Counted from the first letter of the stretch, positions 8,280 through 18,672 are shown. The stretch is 64,000 nucleotides of DNA from Mucilaginibacter ginkgonis (GCF_009754905.2 NZ_CP066775.1:248001-312000); one strand, 5' to 3'. Made by a program: numbers and translations. Notes: a model not told the origin generated them from the letters alone.

Positions 8280-11200
8280 TTGACAACTTATACTCATCCT
8301 AATAAAATTGTGACAGTGAATAGTGCGCGCCGGTTAAGCGGCGGTAATACCCCTCTTTTTGTTCTGTGCATTATTCTGCTTTTGTCGGCATTGTTTAGCA
8401 ATAGTTATGCCCAGCAACGCCCCCCTGTTGTAGAAGCTAATAAAATAGAACTGCAATCACTCTCTACACAGTACGATAAAACTTACCAGGACAAACAAAG
8501 CAAGTTTGCAGATCTGCGAAAAAAGCATAACTGGCCAGAGAACGCCAAACGGAAGAACGGTGGTTACATCGCGCTTCATGATATTTCGCCATCAGGCTTT
8601 CCAATTTACGTTAGGGTTGATAACAACACAACCGCTGCAGCAACGACCCGCACAAATTATGTTCAGCCGGGCGGCGCGCTCAATTTAAACTTAAGCGGAT
8701 CCAGCACATTTTTGGCAGGAAAGTTAGGGATCTGGGACGGCGGCGCGCCTTTAGCTACACATCAGGAGTTTGCGGGCAAAACGATCACCATTCATGATAC
8801 ACAATTAGGTACCGACGAGCATGCCACCCACGTATCGGGCACCATGATCGCTAAAGGGGTTTATGGCCCTGCGAAGGGGATGGCTTTTGGTATGAATACG
8901 TTGGTGTCCTACGATTTTAATAATGACGTATCAGAGATGTCTTCCCAGGCGGCTAACCTGTTGCTGTCTAATCACTCCTATGGCACTATTGCAGGGTGGG
9001 ATTATGATTCGTCGACCAGCCGCTGGTATTGGTACGGCTTGCCCGGCGACAGCGTGGATTATAAATTCGGTTTTTACGGCAGCCAGGCGCAGGCTTTCGA
9101 CAACATCGCTGTTAAAGCACCGCAATATCTTATTGTTGAATCAGCAGGTAACAGCAGGGGTTATCCCGGTCCGGCAGTTGGGTCGGACTATTGGGGATAT
9201 AACAGCCGCACCGACCGAACCTTTGTTGACAAGGGAAACCGCCCTGCGACCATCAGCAGCAATACCTATTACGACATAATCCCCGATTTCGCTAACGCGA
9301 AAAATATTCTGACAGTTGGCGCAGTGAATCCTATCCCCGGCGGGCCGACTTCGAAGAACGATGTTCAGGTTTCTTTTTTCAGTAGTTGGGGGCCAACAGA
9401 TGATGGCCGCGTAAAGCCTGACATTATGGGCGATGGCCTAAACGTTACCTCCACAGGCAGTGCCAGCAACACATCTTATGTTACCTTAAGTGGTACATCA
9501 ATGGCAGCGCCTAACGTCACAGGCTCTTTGTTACTGCTTCAGGAATATTGGGCCAAGCAAAATGCAGGCGCTTTTATGCGATCAGCAACATTAAAAGGCC
9601 TTGCCTGCGGAACTGCTTTTGACGCCGGCAATGCTGGTCCCGATTATATTTATGGCTGGGGTTTGCTGGATATGCAGAAGGCCGCGCAGGCAATCACTGA
9701 TAACGGCACTAAAAGCATTATTAAAGAGAACAGTTTAGCCACCGGCCAAACACAAACTTTTAACGTGGTGGCTTCGGGCAATGGCCCGCTGGTATCAACC
9801 ATCTGCTGGACAGATCCACAAGGCACGATAACCGCGGACGGCACTGTCAACAGCAGAACGCCCAAGTTGATTAATGACCTGGACATAAAAGTGAGCGATG
9901 GCACTACCACTTATTTAGCTTGGGTGTTAGACCCCGACCATCCCAACGCTGCTGCCACAACAGGCAACAACATACGCGATAATGTGGAACAGGTTTACAT
10001 AGCCAACCCCGTTCCGGGCCGGCAATATACCATCAGTATTACCCATAAAGGTACGTTGAACACAGGCAGCCAGGCATATTCCCTGGTATCGATAGGTGGC
10101 GGCGGCAGCATTTATTGCGCTTCAGCACCTGCGTCGACTGCCGATTCAAGGATCAACAACTTTACCTTCGCCGGAATAAATAATACTCCGGCCGCAGGCT
10201 GCACCTCATACTCAGACTATACCGCGCTTACGGCTCAAGTTGAACCGGCCAAGACTTACACCTTAAGCCTAACAGCAGGCACATGCGGCGGCAACTTTAA
10301 TAAGATTGCTAAGGTGTATGTGGACTGGAACAGCGACGGCGATTTCACAGATGCCAACGAATTAATTGCTACCACCGGGGTAATCAGCGCAACGGGTACT
10401 TTTACCACAACGATCACTGCACCGCCTGACCTGATAGTAGGTAACTATACAAGGCTGCGTGTCGTGCTCTCAGAAACTAATGATCCAACCACCATTTCGC
10501 CATGTGGTACATATGCCAAAGGCGAAACCCAGGATTACAGGGTACAATTTATACAGCCAAGTATAGACGCGGGCGCTACTAACGTTCAGGGTGCTAACCC
10601 GATCGGTTTATGCGCGGGCAAAACCAATTTCATTGTCACCATCAAAAACTTTGGGACTGTTACGTTGACAAGCGTTCCGGTTACGTTATCAATCAAAGCA
10701 CCCGACGGTACGGTTACTACGTTCAACGAAACATATACAGGCTCTATCGCCCCTAATGCCAGTGTAGACTATGTTTTCAATAACACATACACCGTTCAGG
10801 CCGGCAGTACGTATGTTTTAACAGGCGCTACAAATCTGGCGGCAGACCCTATAACGTCTGACAACCAGACAAGCGCCAACTTGCCTATCGCGCCAACACC
10901 GGTGCCCACCGCGCTATCTGCATTTTATTGCGTTAATACCAGCAGTTATCAGCTTACAGGTACAGGCGGGCCGGCATTATTGTGGTACCCGTCTGCAACG
11001 GCAGCCGTCCCTGTAGCGGCAGGTAACTTAACGTCGACCACTACGCCGCCTGCTAACGGAAGCTATTATGTTGGCATCAATGATTTTTCGGCAACAGTAG
11101 GTCCGGCTACAAAATCGGCATTTTCAGGCGGCGGCTATAATCAATTCGGGCCGTATGTAACAGTAAAAACCGCTATCCCCGTAGTGATACAGAGCGCACG

Positions 11201-12071
11201 TTTATACATTGGTAACTCGGGCCAGATTACATTTAGCGTAGCAGACAGTACGGGGCAGATCGTGTCGACAACAACCATTAACGCTGTCGCGACGCGGACC
11301 ACGCCGGGGGCGGGTGCACAGGTTGATGATCCGGCAGATCAGGGACGTGTTTATACTTTAAACCTTGTGTTGCCGAATGCAGGTACTTATACTATCAACA
11401 CCACTTATGACGCTAACGCTACACTATTCCGCAGTAACGCGGGTGTAACGGGCTATCCGTTTGGTGTGGGTAATATCTTTAACATTACAACTAACTCGGC
11501 CACACCAAATCCGCAGACGTTTTATTACTACTTTTATAACATGCAGGTGGTCAGTTACGGCTGCCCGTCGACGTCAAGAGTGGCAGTCGCGTTGACTAAA
11601 CCAATAATTACACGAAATGGCAACGTATTGAATTCAAATTATGCCACAGGCAATCAATGGTACTTCAACGGCGTTGCAATACCGGGCGCAACGGGCTCGA
11701 CCTTGAGCCCTGTCGAAAGCGGCAATTACCAGGTAGCTGTAGCAGTGAGCGGAAGTTGTACGTCGATATCAGATAACTTCGCATTTGCTTTAACAGCCCT
11801 CCATCCCGACAATAGTGACATAGGCTTAGCCTTGTTCCCTAACCCGGCAAATACAAAGATCAATCTGGCATTTACCGCAAAGACCGCGGGTACACTGGTA
11901 CTAACATTTGTAAACAGTGCGGGCCAGATACAAAGGCAGGAAGAGCGTACTATAGCCGCGGGTGCTTACAGCACAGTGGTAAGCACAGCATCGCTACCGG
12001 CAGGGACCTATGTGTTGAAGCTAACCCTCGGCGGGGAAACTTACAGCAAAAAAGTTATCGTTATTCGATAG
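8280..12071 (+). CDS. Secreted S8 (subtilisin-like) serine protease with GEVED domain and T9SS sorting tail
   Basis: This is a large exported protease. A signal peptide ends near NSYAQ. The S8 domain has the catalytic Asp153 (GIWDGG), His184 (HATHVSGT) and Ser407 (GTSMAAP), numbered from the TTG start. A GEVED-type domain follows (VYVDWNSDGDF), then Ig-like repeats. The last 75 or so residues are a type A sorting domain (LFPNPA... and a final KKVIVIR), so export is expected through type IX secretion. Two starts are possible: TTG 8280, or GTG 8310, which would give a shorter signal-peptide n-region. It is likely an extracellular or surface protease. Confidence 0.9.
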   Translation: MTTYTHPNKIVTVNSARRLSGGNTPLFVLCIILLLSALFSNSYAQQRPPVVEANKIELQSLSTQYDKTYQDKQSKFADLRKKHNWPENAKRKNGGYIALHDISPSGFPIYVRVDNNTTAAATTRTNYVQPGGALNLNLSGSSTFLAGKLGIWDGGAPLATHQEFAGKTITIHDTQLGTDEHATHVSGTMIAKGVYGPAKGMAFGMNTLVSYDFNNDVSEMSSQAANLLLSNHSYGTIAGWDYDSSTSRWYWYGLPGDSVDYKFGFYGSQAQAFDNIAVKAPQYLIVESAGNSRGYPGPAVGSDYWGYNSRTDRTFVDKGNRPATISSNTYYDIIPDFANAKNILTVGAVNPIPGGPTSKNDVQVSFFSSWGPTDDGRVKPDIMGDGLNVTSTGSASNTSYVTLSGTSMAAPNVTGSLLLLQEYWAKQNAGAFMRSATLKGLACGTAFDAGNAGPDYIYGWGLLDMQKAAQAITDNGTKSIIKENSLATGQTQTFNVVASGNGPLVSTICWTDPQGTITADGTVNSRTPKLINDLDIKVSDGTTTYLAWVLDPDHPNAAATTGNNIRDNVEQVYIANPVPGRQYTISITHKGTLNTGSQAYSLVSIGGGGSIYCASAPASTADSRINNFTFAGINNTPAAGCTSYSDYTALTAQVEPAKTYTLSLTAGTCGGNFNKIAKVYVDWNSDGDFTDANELIATTGVISATGTFTTTITAPPDLIVGNYTRLRVVLSETNDPTTISPCGTYAKGETQDYRVQFIQPSIDAGATNVQGANPIGLCAGKTNFIVTIKNFGTVTLTSVPVTLSIKAPDGTVTTFNETYTGSIAPNASVDYVFNNTYTVQAGSTYVLTGATNLAADPITSDNQTSANLPIAPTPVPTALSAFYCVNTSSYQLTGTGGPALLWYPSATAAVPVAAGNLTSTTTPPANGSYYVGINDFSATVGPATKSAFSGGGYNQFGPYVTVKTAIPVVIQSARLYIGNSGQITFSVADSTGQIVSTTTINAVATRTTPGAGAQVDDPADQGRVYTLNLVLPNAGTYTINTTYDANATLFRSNAGVTGYPFGVGNIFNITTNSATPNPQTFYYYFYNMQVVSYGCPSTSRVAVALTKPIITRNGNVLNSNYATGNQWYFNGVAIPGATGSTLSPVESGNYQVAVAVSGSCTSISDNFAFALTALHPDNSDIGLALFPNPANTKINLAFTAKTAGTLVLTFVNSAGQIQRQEERTIAAGAYSTVVSTASLPAGTYVLKLTLGGETYSKKVIVIR

Positions 12072-12072
12072 A

Positions 12073-12558
12073 TCAGAACGAATACTTAATGCCCAAAGCC
12101 GGCGCCAGGTCGAATACCGGCCCGGTAGCAAATTCTATACGTGGGTCAAGGTCTACGCTCATCACGATGGGGCTGCCGGGGAATAAATATTCTAATCCAA
12201 CAACCCCATCGGCACCGATGAGTAGGCGGTTATTATCATAAATGTTGCGGCCACCGTTGTAGCTGCCCGGCCTTAAGCTGCCTAAGTGCGCACCGCCGCC
12301 ATAAAAGAAGTTCAGCTTGTCTACATTAAATGCGCGGGTATGCACTTCGTACAGCCCTGTGATGGCAAAGCCGCCGCTCCGGAAACCAGCGATGCCTTCG
12401 AGCGCGGTATGCTCATCGGCGAACCACTTAATGGATGGGCCGATTTCATATCCGCCAAATTTTAAACCAGCGGCTGTGGGGTAATCCTGGGCCTGCACCT
12501 TAAGGGCGCCAAGCATTAACATCGAAACAAGGGATAACAAGAATGTATATTTTTTCAT
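12073..12558 (-). CDS. Small secreted, probably outer-membrane protein
   Basis: The ATG at 12558 gives a clear Sec signal (MKKYTFLLSLVSMLMLGALK, then VQAQ). The longer reading from 12624 would put a charged tail in front of it and is unlikely. The mature part (about 140 aa) is rich in Gly and aromatic residues in alternating strands and ends in Phe (GIKYSF), as small outer-membrane beta-barrels do. No specific family is recognised. It faces the protease gene with only 1 bp between the stop codons. Confidence 0.7.
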   Translation of the reverse strand: MKKYTFLLSLVSMLMLGALKVQAQDYPTAAGLKFGGYEIGPSIKWFADEHTALEGIAGFRSGGFAITGLYEVHTRAFNVDKLNFFYGGGAHLGSLRPGSYNGGRNIYDNNRLLIGADGVVGLEYLFPGSPIVMSVDLDPRIEFATGPVFDLAPALGIKYSF

Positions 12559-12683
12559 GAGGACGATTTTGATATTAAACGGCATTAGTTGCGTTTTATG
12601 ACTACGCTTAAAGCATTTTGCCAATCAGGCCATCAAAAATAAGTCTGTATAACATCGTATATTGCTTGTCAAACCATTTGCAT

Positions 12684-14366
12684 ATGTCTGTATTCAAGTC
12701 GCTTGTCATCGCCTCAATTTTTTTATCCACTGCTGTAAATGCTCAACCTTCATCTGCCGTTTATCGCAACGGGATGGTAGTGTGCGCCTATCCGGATGCA
12801 TCAAAGGTTGGCGTCGATATTTTGAAGAAAGGCGGCAACGCAGTGGATGCGGCAGTGGCGGTACAATTCGCGTTGGCGGTAACATTGCCCGAAGCCGGTA
12901 ACATTGGCGGCGGTGGGTTTATGGTTTACCGTTCTGCCAAGGGCGAAGCCAACACCCTTGATTACCGCGAAAAAGCGCCGGCCACAGCGACTACTAACAT
13001 GTTTCTGGACGCGGCCGGCAATGTGGTGCCGAACATGAGCCTGTCTACTCATTTTGCTTCAGGTGTGCCTGGATCTGTTGATGGCATGATCACCGCGCAT
13101 AAAAAATATGGCAAATTAAAATGGGCAGACCTTGTGCAACCGGCTATCGATCTTGCAGAAAGAGGCTTTGTCATCACTGCGCATTTGGCGAATGACCTTA
13201 ACCGCACGGCAGACGCTTTTAGAAAAGGTAACCCCGGCAAAACATATATGCTTAAGGATACGCCATGGAAAGCGGGCGAGCTTCTTGTTCAGCAGGACTT
13301 GGCAAGTACTCTGAAATTGATACGGGACAAGGGGCGCGATGGTTTTTACGATGGCTTGGTAGCAAAACAAATTGCTGACGAAATGAAAAGCGGTGGTGGT
13401 TTGATCACACAAACCGACCTGAAAAATTACCACTCAGTGTGGCGCAAACCTATCATTGGTAAATATAAAAACTATAAAATCATCACCATGCCGCCGCCTT
13501 CAAGCGGAGGGATAGCTTTGCTGCAATTGCTATCGGCGGTTGAGAAGTACCCTTTGCACCGCTGGGGATATAATCAAGACTCGACCGTGCAATTGATCGT
13601 TGAGGCGGAGCGCCGCGTTTACGCCGACCGGTCTAAATACCTGGGCGACCCCGATTATTTCAAAGTCCCGGTCGACAGCTTATTAAACCCCGCGTACACC
13701 GCCAAGCGCATGCAAAGCTTTAACTGGAATAAAGCAACGCCAAGCAGTGATATAAAGCCGGGCAGTTTTGTAGGCTATGAAAGCGACCAGACCACGCACT
13801 TCTCTATAGTTGACAAAGAGGGTAGCGCCGTTTCTATTACTACAACGCTTAACGGCTCGTTCGGCTCTAAGATATTTGTAAAGGGCGCAGGATTTTTATT
13901 GAATAACGAGATGGATGATTTTAGTTCGAAGGCAGGTGTGCCCAATATGTTTGGGGTTACCGGTGGCAAAGCCAACAGTATACAACCGGGCAAAAGGATG
14001 TTATCGTCTATGACGCCCACGATAATGGAAAAAGGCGGCAAGCTTTTTATGGTGGTGGGTACCCCGGGAGGATCGACAATTATAACCGCCGTTTACCAGA
14101 CCATCTTAGATGTTATAGAATTTAACCAGGATATGCAGCAGGCCGTTTCTTCAAAACGTTTCCATCACCAATGGCTGCCCGACGAGGTATCGATAGAAAC
14201 AGCTGCCACTTTTACAGATGAGGTTAAGCAAAAGCTGGAGGCTAAGGGCTATAAAATTGTGGTTAAAGGCCCTATGAACAGGGTTGATGCCATATTGCTA
14301 AATAAAGACGGCTCATTGCAAGGCGGCGCCGATCCACGCGGCGACGACACGGTTACAGGCTGGTAA
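12684..14366 (+). CDS. ggt: Gamma-glutamyltransferase / glutathione hydrolase
   Basis: This periplasmic or secreted Ntn-hydrolase removes gamma-glutamyl groups from glutathione and related peptides. The precursor self-cleaves before Thr370 in DQTTHFSIVD, making large and small chains. The start at 12684 places a signal peptide (KSLVIASIFLSTAVNAQ) at the N-terminus; the upstream reading from 12618 would precede it with unrelated residues. Other family motifs are GGNAVDAAVAV, GNIGGGGF, PPPSSGG and GTPGGSTI. About 560 aa is the normal length. Confidence 0.93.
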   Translation: MSVFKSLVIASIFLSTAVNAQPSSAVYRNGMVVCAYPDASKVGVDILKKGGNAVDAAVAVQFALAVTLPEAGNIGGGGFMVYRSAKGEANTLDYREKAPATATTNMFLDAAGNVVPNMSLSTHFASGVPGSVDGMITAHKKYGKLKWADLVQPAIDLAERGFVITAHLANDLNRTADAFRKGNPGKTYMLKDTPWKAGELLVQQDLASTLKLIRDKGRDGFYDGLVAKQIADEMKSGGGLITQTDLKNYHSVWRKPIIGKYKNYKIITMPPPSSGGIALLQLLSAVEKYPLHRWGYNQDSTVQLIVEAERRVYADRSKYLGDPDYFKVPVDSLLNPAYTAKRMQSFNWNKATPSSDIKPGSFVGYESDQTTHFSIVDKEGSAVSITTTLNGSFGSKIFVKGAGFLLNNEMDDFSSKAGVPNMFGVTGGKANSIQPGKRMLSSMTPTIMEKGGKLFMVVGTPGGSTIITAVYQTILDVIEFNQDMQQAVSSKRFHHQWLPDEVSIETAATFTDEVKQKLEAKGYKIVVKGPMNRVDAILLNKDGSLQGGADPRGDDTVTGW

Positions 14367-14370
14367 TATA

Positions 14371-14402
14371 TTTGCACACACGCCATTAAGGGTGTACTTT
14401 TG
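14371..14402 (+). promoter_or_regulatory. Bacteroidota-type promoter for the MarR gene
   Basis: TTTG at 14371-14374 and TACTTTTG at 14395-14402 are separated by 20 bases, an excellent match to the TTTG / TAnnTTTG promoter. Transcription would begin at about 14407-14409. This favours the ATG at 14415 as the MarR start over the TTG at 14400, which lies inside the -7 box. Confidence 0.7.
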
Positions 14403-14414
14403 TTACCGGCCTCA

Positions 14415-14873
14415 ATGCGTAATAAACATCAGAAACACGAAACGATAGACTATTTCCTTAAGATAGTCTGGCAAACCATGGCTACACGTTATAATCAGAT
14501 AGTGGCTGATTTCGGCATTACGCAGTCAATAGGTTATATGCTCATTAACATCGATCCCGAAGAAGGTACAACGGTGTCACAAGTTGCCGCGCTGATGGGG
14601 GCAAAGTCTACCAGTTTGTCGCGTATGCTAAGCCAGGTAGAGAAAATGGGCCTTATTTACCGCGAATTAAATAAGGGCGATAAGCGTTCTGTAAAGATTT
14701 ACCTAACGCCGCTTGGTATCGAAAAAAGCCGCATGGCAAAGGCTGTGGTAAAGGAATTCAATAATTATCTTAACGGGCATTTCAGCGATAAGGAAAAGGA
14801 TCAGCTGACCGATATGCTCAAGAAGCTGAATAAGCTTACCCTCAATTATAAGCCTCCAGACCCTTTAAGCTAA
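14415..14873 (+). CDS. MarR-family transcriptional regulator
   Basis: The product is about 152 aa with a winged helix: TVSQVAALMGAKSTSLSRMLSQVEKMGLI is the recognition region (given in part: STSLSRML) and the wing includes DKRSVKIYLTPLG. MarR proteins bind DNA as dimers and usually repress their own or neighbouring genes until a small ligand binds. In Bacteroidota, similar proteins often precede lipid-metabolism genes; here the next genes are FKBP-type lipoproteins. The target is unknown. Confidence 0.88.
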   Translation: MRNKHQKHETIDYFLKIVWQTMATRYNQIVADFGITQSIGYMLINIDPEEGTTVSQVAALMGAKSTSLSRMLSQVEKMGLIYRELNKGDKRSVKIYLTPLGIEKSRMAKAVVKEFNNYLNGHFSDKEKDQLTDMLKKLNKLTLNYKPPDPLS

Positions 14874-14974
14874 AGCGGGTAATTTAACAAGCCTTATTGC
14901 GTTATGCTGATGTGTTAAAATATGTTAACCTGCTGTTTTTGAATTTTAAAACGATAAATTTGCCGATTGAAAAA

Positions 14975-15496
14975 ATGGACATGCGCAGGTGGGCGGTTAT
15001 AGTATTAAGCCTTGTGATATTTGGCAGCTGCAAAAAGTCTAACGACGTGGCCACCAACATTAATAAACAAGCCGCGATTGATGACCAGGCCATTGCAAAT
15101 TACATTGCTATAAATAAGCTTAACGCAGTGCATGTCGGCGCGCCAAAGGTAGACACCATTGGTGTGTGGTATATAGTTGAAGACGCGGGTACAGTGCCGG
15201 CACTATACTCGGGATCGTCTACTATAACTGTCGGGTTTACTGCTAAAATACTTGGCGCCACCCAGCTTTTTGCAACAAGTGCCAATGCGGCGGGGGTTAA
15301 TCCTTCTTTTGTGTTAGGACAAACTATAAAAGGGTGGCAGCTGGGTATAAGTGCCGCCAAGATAAATAAAGGGGGAAGGCTTAGGATTATCATGTCTTCC
15401 AGGTATGGCTACGGGCCGTATGATCAAAGTCAGTATGGATTGCCAGCCAATTCATTGCTCGATTTTGATATAAATATGTACGATGTAACTAATTGA
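14975..15496 (+). CDS. FKBP-like peptidyl-prolyl isomerase lipoprotein (single domain)
   Basis: The ATG at 14975 (or 14981) gives a lipoprotein signal with the lipobox VIFGSC. The mature part has one FKBP-type fold: WYIVEDAGT, then GFTAKILG, then the LGQTIKGWQLGIS helix and the closing RIIMSSRYGYGP with a final LLDFDINMYDV strand. It may help fold envelope proteins. It is only 4 bp from the next FKBP gene, so they form an operon. The usual LxF...V...G...P active-site set is not fully conserved, so isomerase activity is uncertain. Confidence 0.8.
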   Translation: MDMRRWAVIVLSLVIFGSCKKSNDVATNINKQAAIDDQAIANYIAINKLNAVHVGAPKVDTIGVWYIVEDAGTVPALYSGSSTITVGFTAKILGATQLFATSANAAGVNPSFVLGQTIKGWQLGISAAKINKGGRLRIIMSSRYGYGPYDQSQYGLPANSLLDFDINMYDVTN

Positions 15497-15500
15497 TTGA

Positions 15501-16439
15501 ATGAAACAAGCGTTTTCTACTTTTCTTATTATTGCTACTATTGGTTTAATGGCCGGCGGGTTAACCTCGTGCCGTAAAGACACCGAAAATATTGATATCA
15601 AAACTTACGACCAGCAGCAGATACAGGCTTATATATCGAGCCATAATTTAACCGGTTACACCCGCGATCTGACAGGTGGCGACACAACAGGTATCTATTA
15701 CAAGATCACAAAGCAAGGCACCGGTACGGCGCTTGACTACCCTGATCTGGTTTTCTACGTTTACACAGCAACCAGCCTTGATGGTAAATACACCCTGTCA
15801 GACACCGCCGTTAATCATGCCTATAATTACGTAGGGCATTTAACGCCTCCGGGACTACAATTGGCTATCAAAAATCTTCTTAAATATCGTGGAACGCAGG
15901 CACACGTGATCATTCCGTCACGGTTGGCATATGGTGCAACAGGTCAGGGTACTGGCAGTACGCGTTTGCCGGGTAATGAAAGTTTGGATTACTATATTAA
16001 CATGGTAGATCCAAGCCAACAAGCAGCCTATGATGACCTGGTGATCAGGAACTATATGACCACAAACGGTTTGTCTGGCTTTACCAAAACAGCGTCGGGC
16101 CTTTATTACAAAATCACTCAGCAAGGAACGGGTAAATCTGTACCTACGCCCAACTCCACAATCGGTGTGCAGTTTAACGGCAGGTTAATGAATGGGGTGA
16201 TCTTTGATTACTACACCGCATCAGATTCTTCGGCATCACCGCGTGATTATGCAGAGATACCAAAAGGCTGGCAGGAAGGTTTCAAGAATGTAACTAAAGG
16301 CACCAACTTATCGCTGATCATTCCATCTGCTTTAGGATATGGGTTAACGCCATCAAGCCCATATGGGTTTAGTGTATCATCACCAGGGCCAAACTCCTGT
16401 TTATACTACGATTTCACTATCGAGTCAATAACCAATTAA
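15501..16439 (+). CDS. Tandem two-domain FKBP-type isomerase lipoprotein
   Basis: This 312-aa lipoprotein (lipobox GLTSC near residue 24) has two FKBP-like repeats. The first runs from about 40 to 170 (GIYYKITKQGTG, IIPSRLAYGATG, NESLDYYINM). The second runs from about 175 to 310 (GLYYKITQQGTGK, GWQEGFKNVTKG, IIPSALGYG, CLYYDFTIES). The second is the more canonical. It follows a single-domain paralogue by 4 bp. An envelope folding role is likely but inferred from the family. Confidence 0.85.
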   Translation: MKQAFSTFLIIATIGLMAGGLTSCRKDTENIDIKTYDQQQIQAYISSHNLTGYTRDLTGGDTTGIYYKITKQGTGTALDYPDLVFYVYTATSLDGKYTLSDTAVNHAYNYVGHLTPPGLQLAIKNLLKYRGTQAHVIIPSRLAYGATGQGTGSTRLPGNESLDYYINMVDPSQQAAYDDLVIRNYMTTNGLSGFTKTASGLYYKITQQGTGKSVPTPNSTIGVQFNGRLMNGVIFDYYTASDSSASPRDYAEIPKGWQEGFKNVTKGTNLSLIIPSALGYGLTPSSPYGFSVSSPGPNSCLYYDFTIESITN

Positions 16440-16459
16440 AGAATACCGGTGGCCAATAT

Positions 16460-17767
16460 TTATTTGGCCACTGCTGCTTTATACACTTTCAGGCAGCGGT
16501 CGCGGGCTTCGCGGTTATCCACCATCGGTTCGGGATATTCGTCTGTACCATACTCGGGCACCCATTTCTTGACGTAGATAAGTTTCTTGTCAAACTTTTC
16601 CAGCTGCGCTTCTGGATTAAAGATCCTAAAGTATGGCATAGTATCAGTCCCCGATCCTGCAACCCACTGCCAGTTGCCCACATTGCTAGATGCTTCATAA
16701 TCTAACAAATGACGCGCAAAATAATGTTCGCCCCAGCGCCAGTCTATCAGCAGGTGTTTTACCAAAAAACTCGCAACAACCATCCGCACGCGGTTGTGCA
16801 TAAACCCTGTGGCATTAATTTCGCGCATGCCGGCATCAACTAATGGATAACCGGTTTTGCCCTCACACCACAATTTAAATTCTGCTTCGTTATTGCGCCA
16901 TTTTATACGGTCATACTCGGGGCGGTAAGCATGGCTCATTGTATCAGGGAAATGATTAAGCACCATCATATAAAATTCGCGCCATATCAATTCATTAAGC
17001 CAGGTACGCTCTTTTGCTTTACTAGCTTCAGTTGCCAGTTCCCTTATACTCAAAGTGCCAAAGCGCAGGTGCACATCAGCATGTGATGTTCCCTCGATAG
17101 CTGGGTAATTCCGGGTGTTCACATAATTGTCTATTACCTTTTTATACTGTAACGGCGGGTATTTTTGCGTTGTTGGTACAAAGCCCATTTCCTTTAGAGA
17201 AACATCCTTTAGCGGCTTGGTATGGAATAAGTTTTTGAAATATTTGTCTGTGGGATAGCTCTTTAAGTAAAATGGTTTAAGCGTGTGCAGCCATTTGTTT
17301 TTATAAGGCGTAAAAACGGTGTAGGGCTTTTTATCATCCTTTAAAACCTCATCGTTATCAAAAATTACCTGGTCTTTAAAATCCTTAAAATCTATGTCGT
17401 GCTTTTTTAGCAGTTGAGCCATTTGGCTGTCGCGCTCTTTAGCGTAAGGTTCATAATCCCGGTTGGTATATACCGCCGCGACATTATATTCCTTTATAAT
17501 TTCTTTAAAAGCACTTTCGGGCTTGTCATATTTAATGATCAGGCTGCTGTGATGCTTTTCAAGCTCTTTTTTTAGCCCGTCAACGTTTTCGTGAATAAAG
17601 GATACCCTTGCGTCGTCTTTATCCTCCAGATCATTCAATATCTCTTTATCGAAGATGAACAGGCCGAGAACGGGGTTGCCGCTATTAAGTGCGCGGTAAA
17701 GCCCGGCATTGTCATGCAGGCGCAGATCGCGCCGGAACCAGAATATTGTTATCGCTTGTTTATCCAT
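16460..17767 (-). CDS. phr: Class I deoxyribodipyrimidine photolyase
   Basis: Photolyases split UV-made pyrimidine dimers using blue light and FAD. The 435-aa protein begins with the photolyase alpha/beta domain (ITIFWFRRDLRLHDN). The FAD domain includes TWLNELIWREFY, DAGMREINATGFMHNR and NVGNWQWVAGSGTD, which are class I signatures. It overlaps the upstream NAD(P)-binding gene by 8 bp and is the last of three genes read leftward from 19554. A second family member, a DASH cryptochrome, lies at 22433. Confidence 0.94.
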   Translation of the reverse strand: MDKQAITIFWFRRDLRLHDNAGLYRALNSGNPVLGLFIFDKEILNDLEDKDDARVSFIHENVDGLKKELEKHHSSLIIKYDKPESAFKEIIKEYNVAAVYTNRDYEPYAKERDSQMAQLLKKHDIDFKDFKDQVIFDNDEVLKDDKKPYTVFTPYKNKWLHTLKPFYLKSYPTDKYFKNLFHTKPLKDVSLKEMGFVPTTQKYPPLQYKKVIDNYVNTRNYPAIEGTSHADVHLRFGTLSIRELATEASKAKERTWLNELIWREFYMMVLNHFPDTMSHAYRPEYDRIKWRNNEAEFKLWCEGKTGYPLVDAGMREINATGFMHNRVRMVVASFLVKHLLIDWRWGEHYFARHLLDYEASSNVGNWQWVAGSGTDTMPYFRIFNPEAQLEKFDKKLIYVKKWVPEYGTDEYPEPMVDNREARDRCLKVYKAAVAK

Positions 17768-18660
17768 AAATGTCGGTAAGGGCTGTATCTATCTGTGTAT
17801 ATTTAAAGGTAAAACCTTCGGCTGTAATTTTTTCTGATGAAACGCGTGTACTTTCTAAAGCGATGATGCTGCGTTCGCCCAGTATAAGCTTTAGCATAAA
17901 TGCCGGTGCATGTGGCAGCCAATAAGGCCTGTGCAATTGTTTGGCTACGGCTTTAGTCAGATCATTATTTGTTACGGGGTTTGGTGCCGCCATGTTGTAG
18001 GCACCGCTTAATCCTTTGTTTTGCAACGCATAAATGTACACGGACACGGCATCATCGATATGTATCCAGGGCGACCATTGTTTGCCGCTGCCAAGCGCGG
18101 TGCCCAAGCCAAATTTAACCGGCAGGGCCAGTGCCGGAAGCGCCCCGCCATTTTTTGACAGCACAATGCCTGTGCGCAGTTTAACAACGCGCAAACCCTG
18201 GTGCACACCATCATCTACGGCCTGTTCCCATAACAAACAGCACTCAGCCAAAAAATCGGTCCCGGGTTCTGTTTCTTCATGTAGGATATCATCGCCGCTA
18301 TCGCCGTAATAGCCAACTGCAGAAGAAGAAACGACATGTTTAACCTGATGAGCAGTGGTTCGCATCGAATCATAAATTAAGCTGATGGATTTTACCCGGC
18401 TGTCTATGATCTCTTGTTTTCGTTTTTTTTGTCCACCGCTTTTCTGCAACGCTTGCGCCGGCAAGATGGATAATGGCGTCTACGCCGTTAAGGCACTTAC
18501 TGTCTATCTTTCCGCTCTCAACGTCCCATAGATAAGTTTTAACCCTTGGATCTCTACCGGGCTTGCGGCTTAAGTGGCTTACGGTGTATCCGTTAGCTAA
18601 TAAGTCGGCAGTAAGTTTAGTGCCGATAAGGCCGGTAGCCCCCGTTATAAGTACGTGCAT
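17760..18660 (-). pseudogene. TIGR01777-type epimerase (SDR39U1-like), frameshifted
   Basis: The first 75 or so codons from 18660 read as an NAD(P)-binding start (VLITGATGLIGTKL, DAIIHLAGASVAEKRWT). The rest is in another frame (SSAVGYYGDSGDD, then LPVKFGLGTALGSGKQWSPWIH in part). The frames meet at a run of eight A on the coding strand (8 T at 18423-18430). With seven A the gene reads continuously for 300 codons, exactly the family length, with KRWTKK passing into RKQEIIDSR. It may be a sequencing error, a recent inactivation or a slippage switch. It sits between an SDR and the photolyase gene, 12 bp and -8 bp away. Confidence 0.85.
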
Positions 18661-18672
18661 TGATATTGGGTG

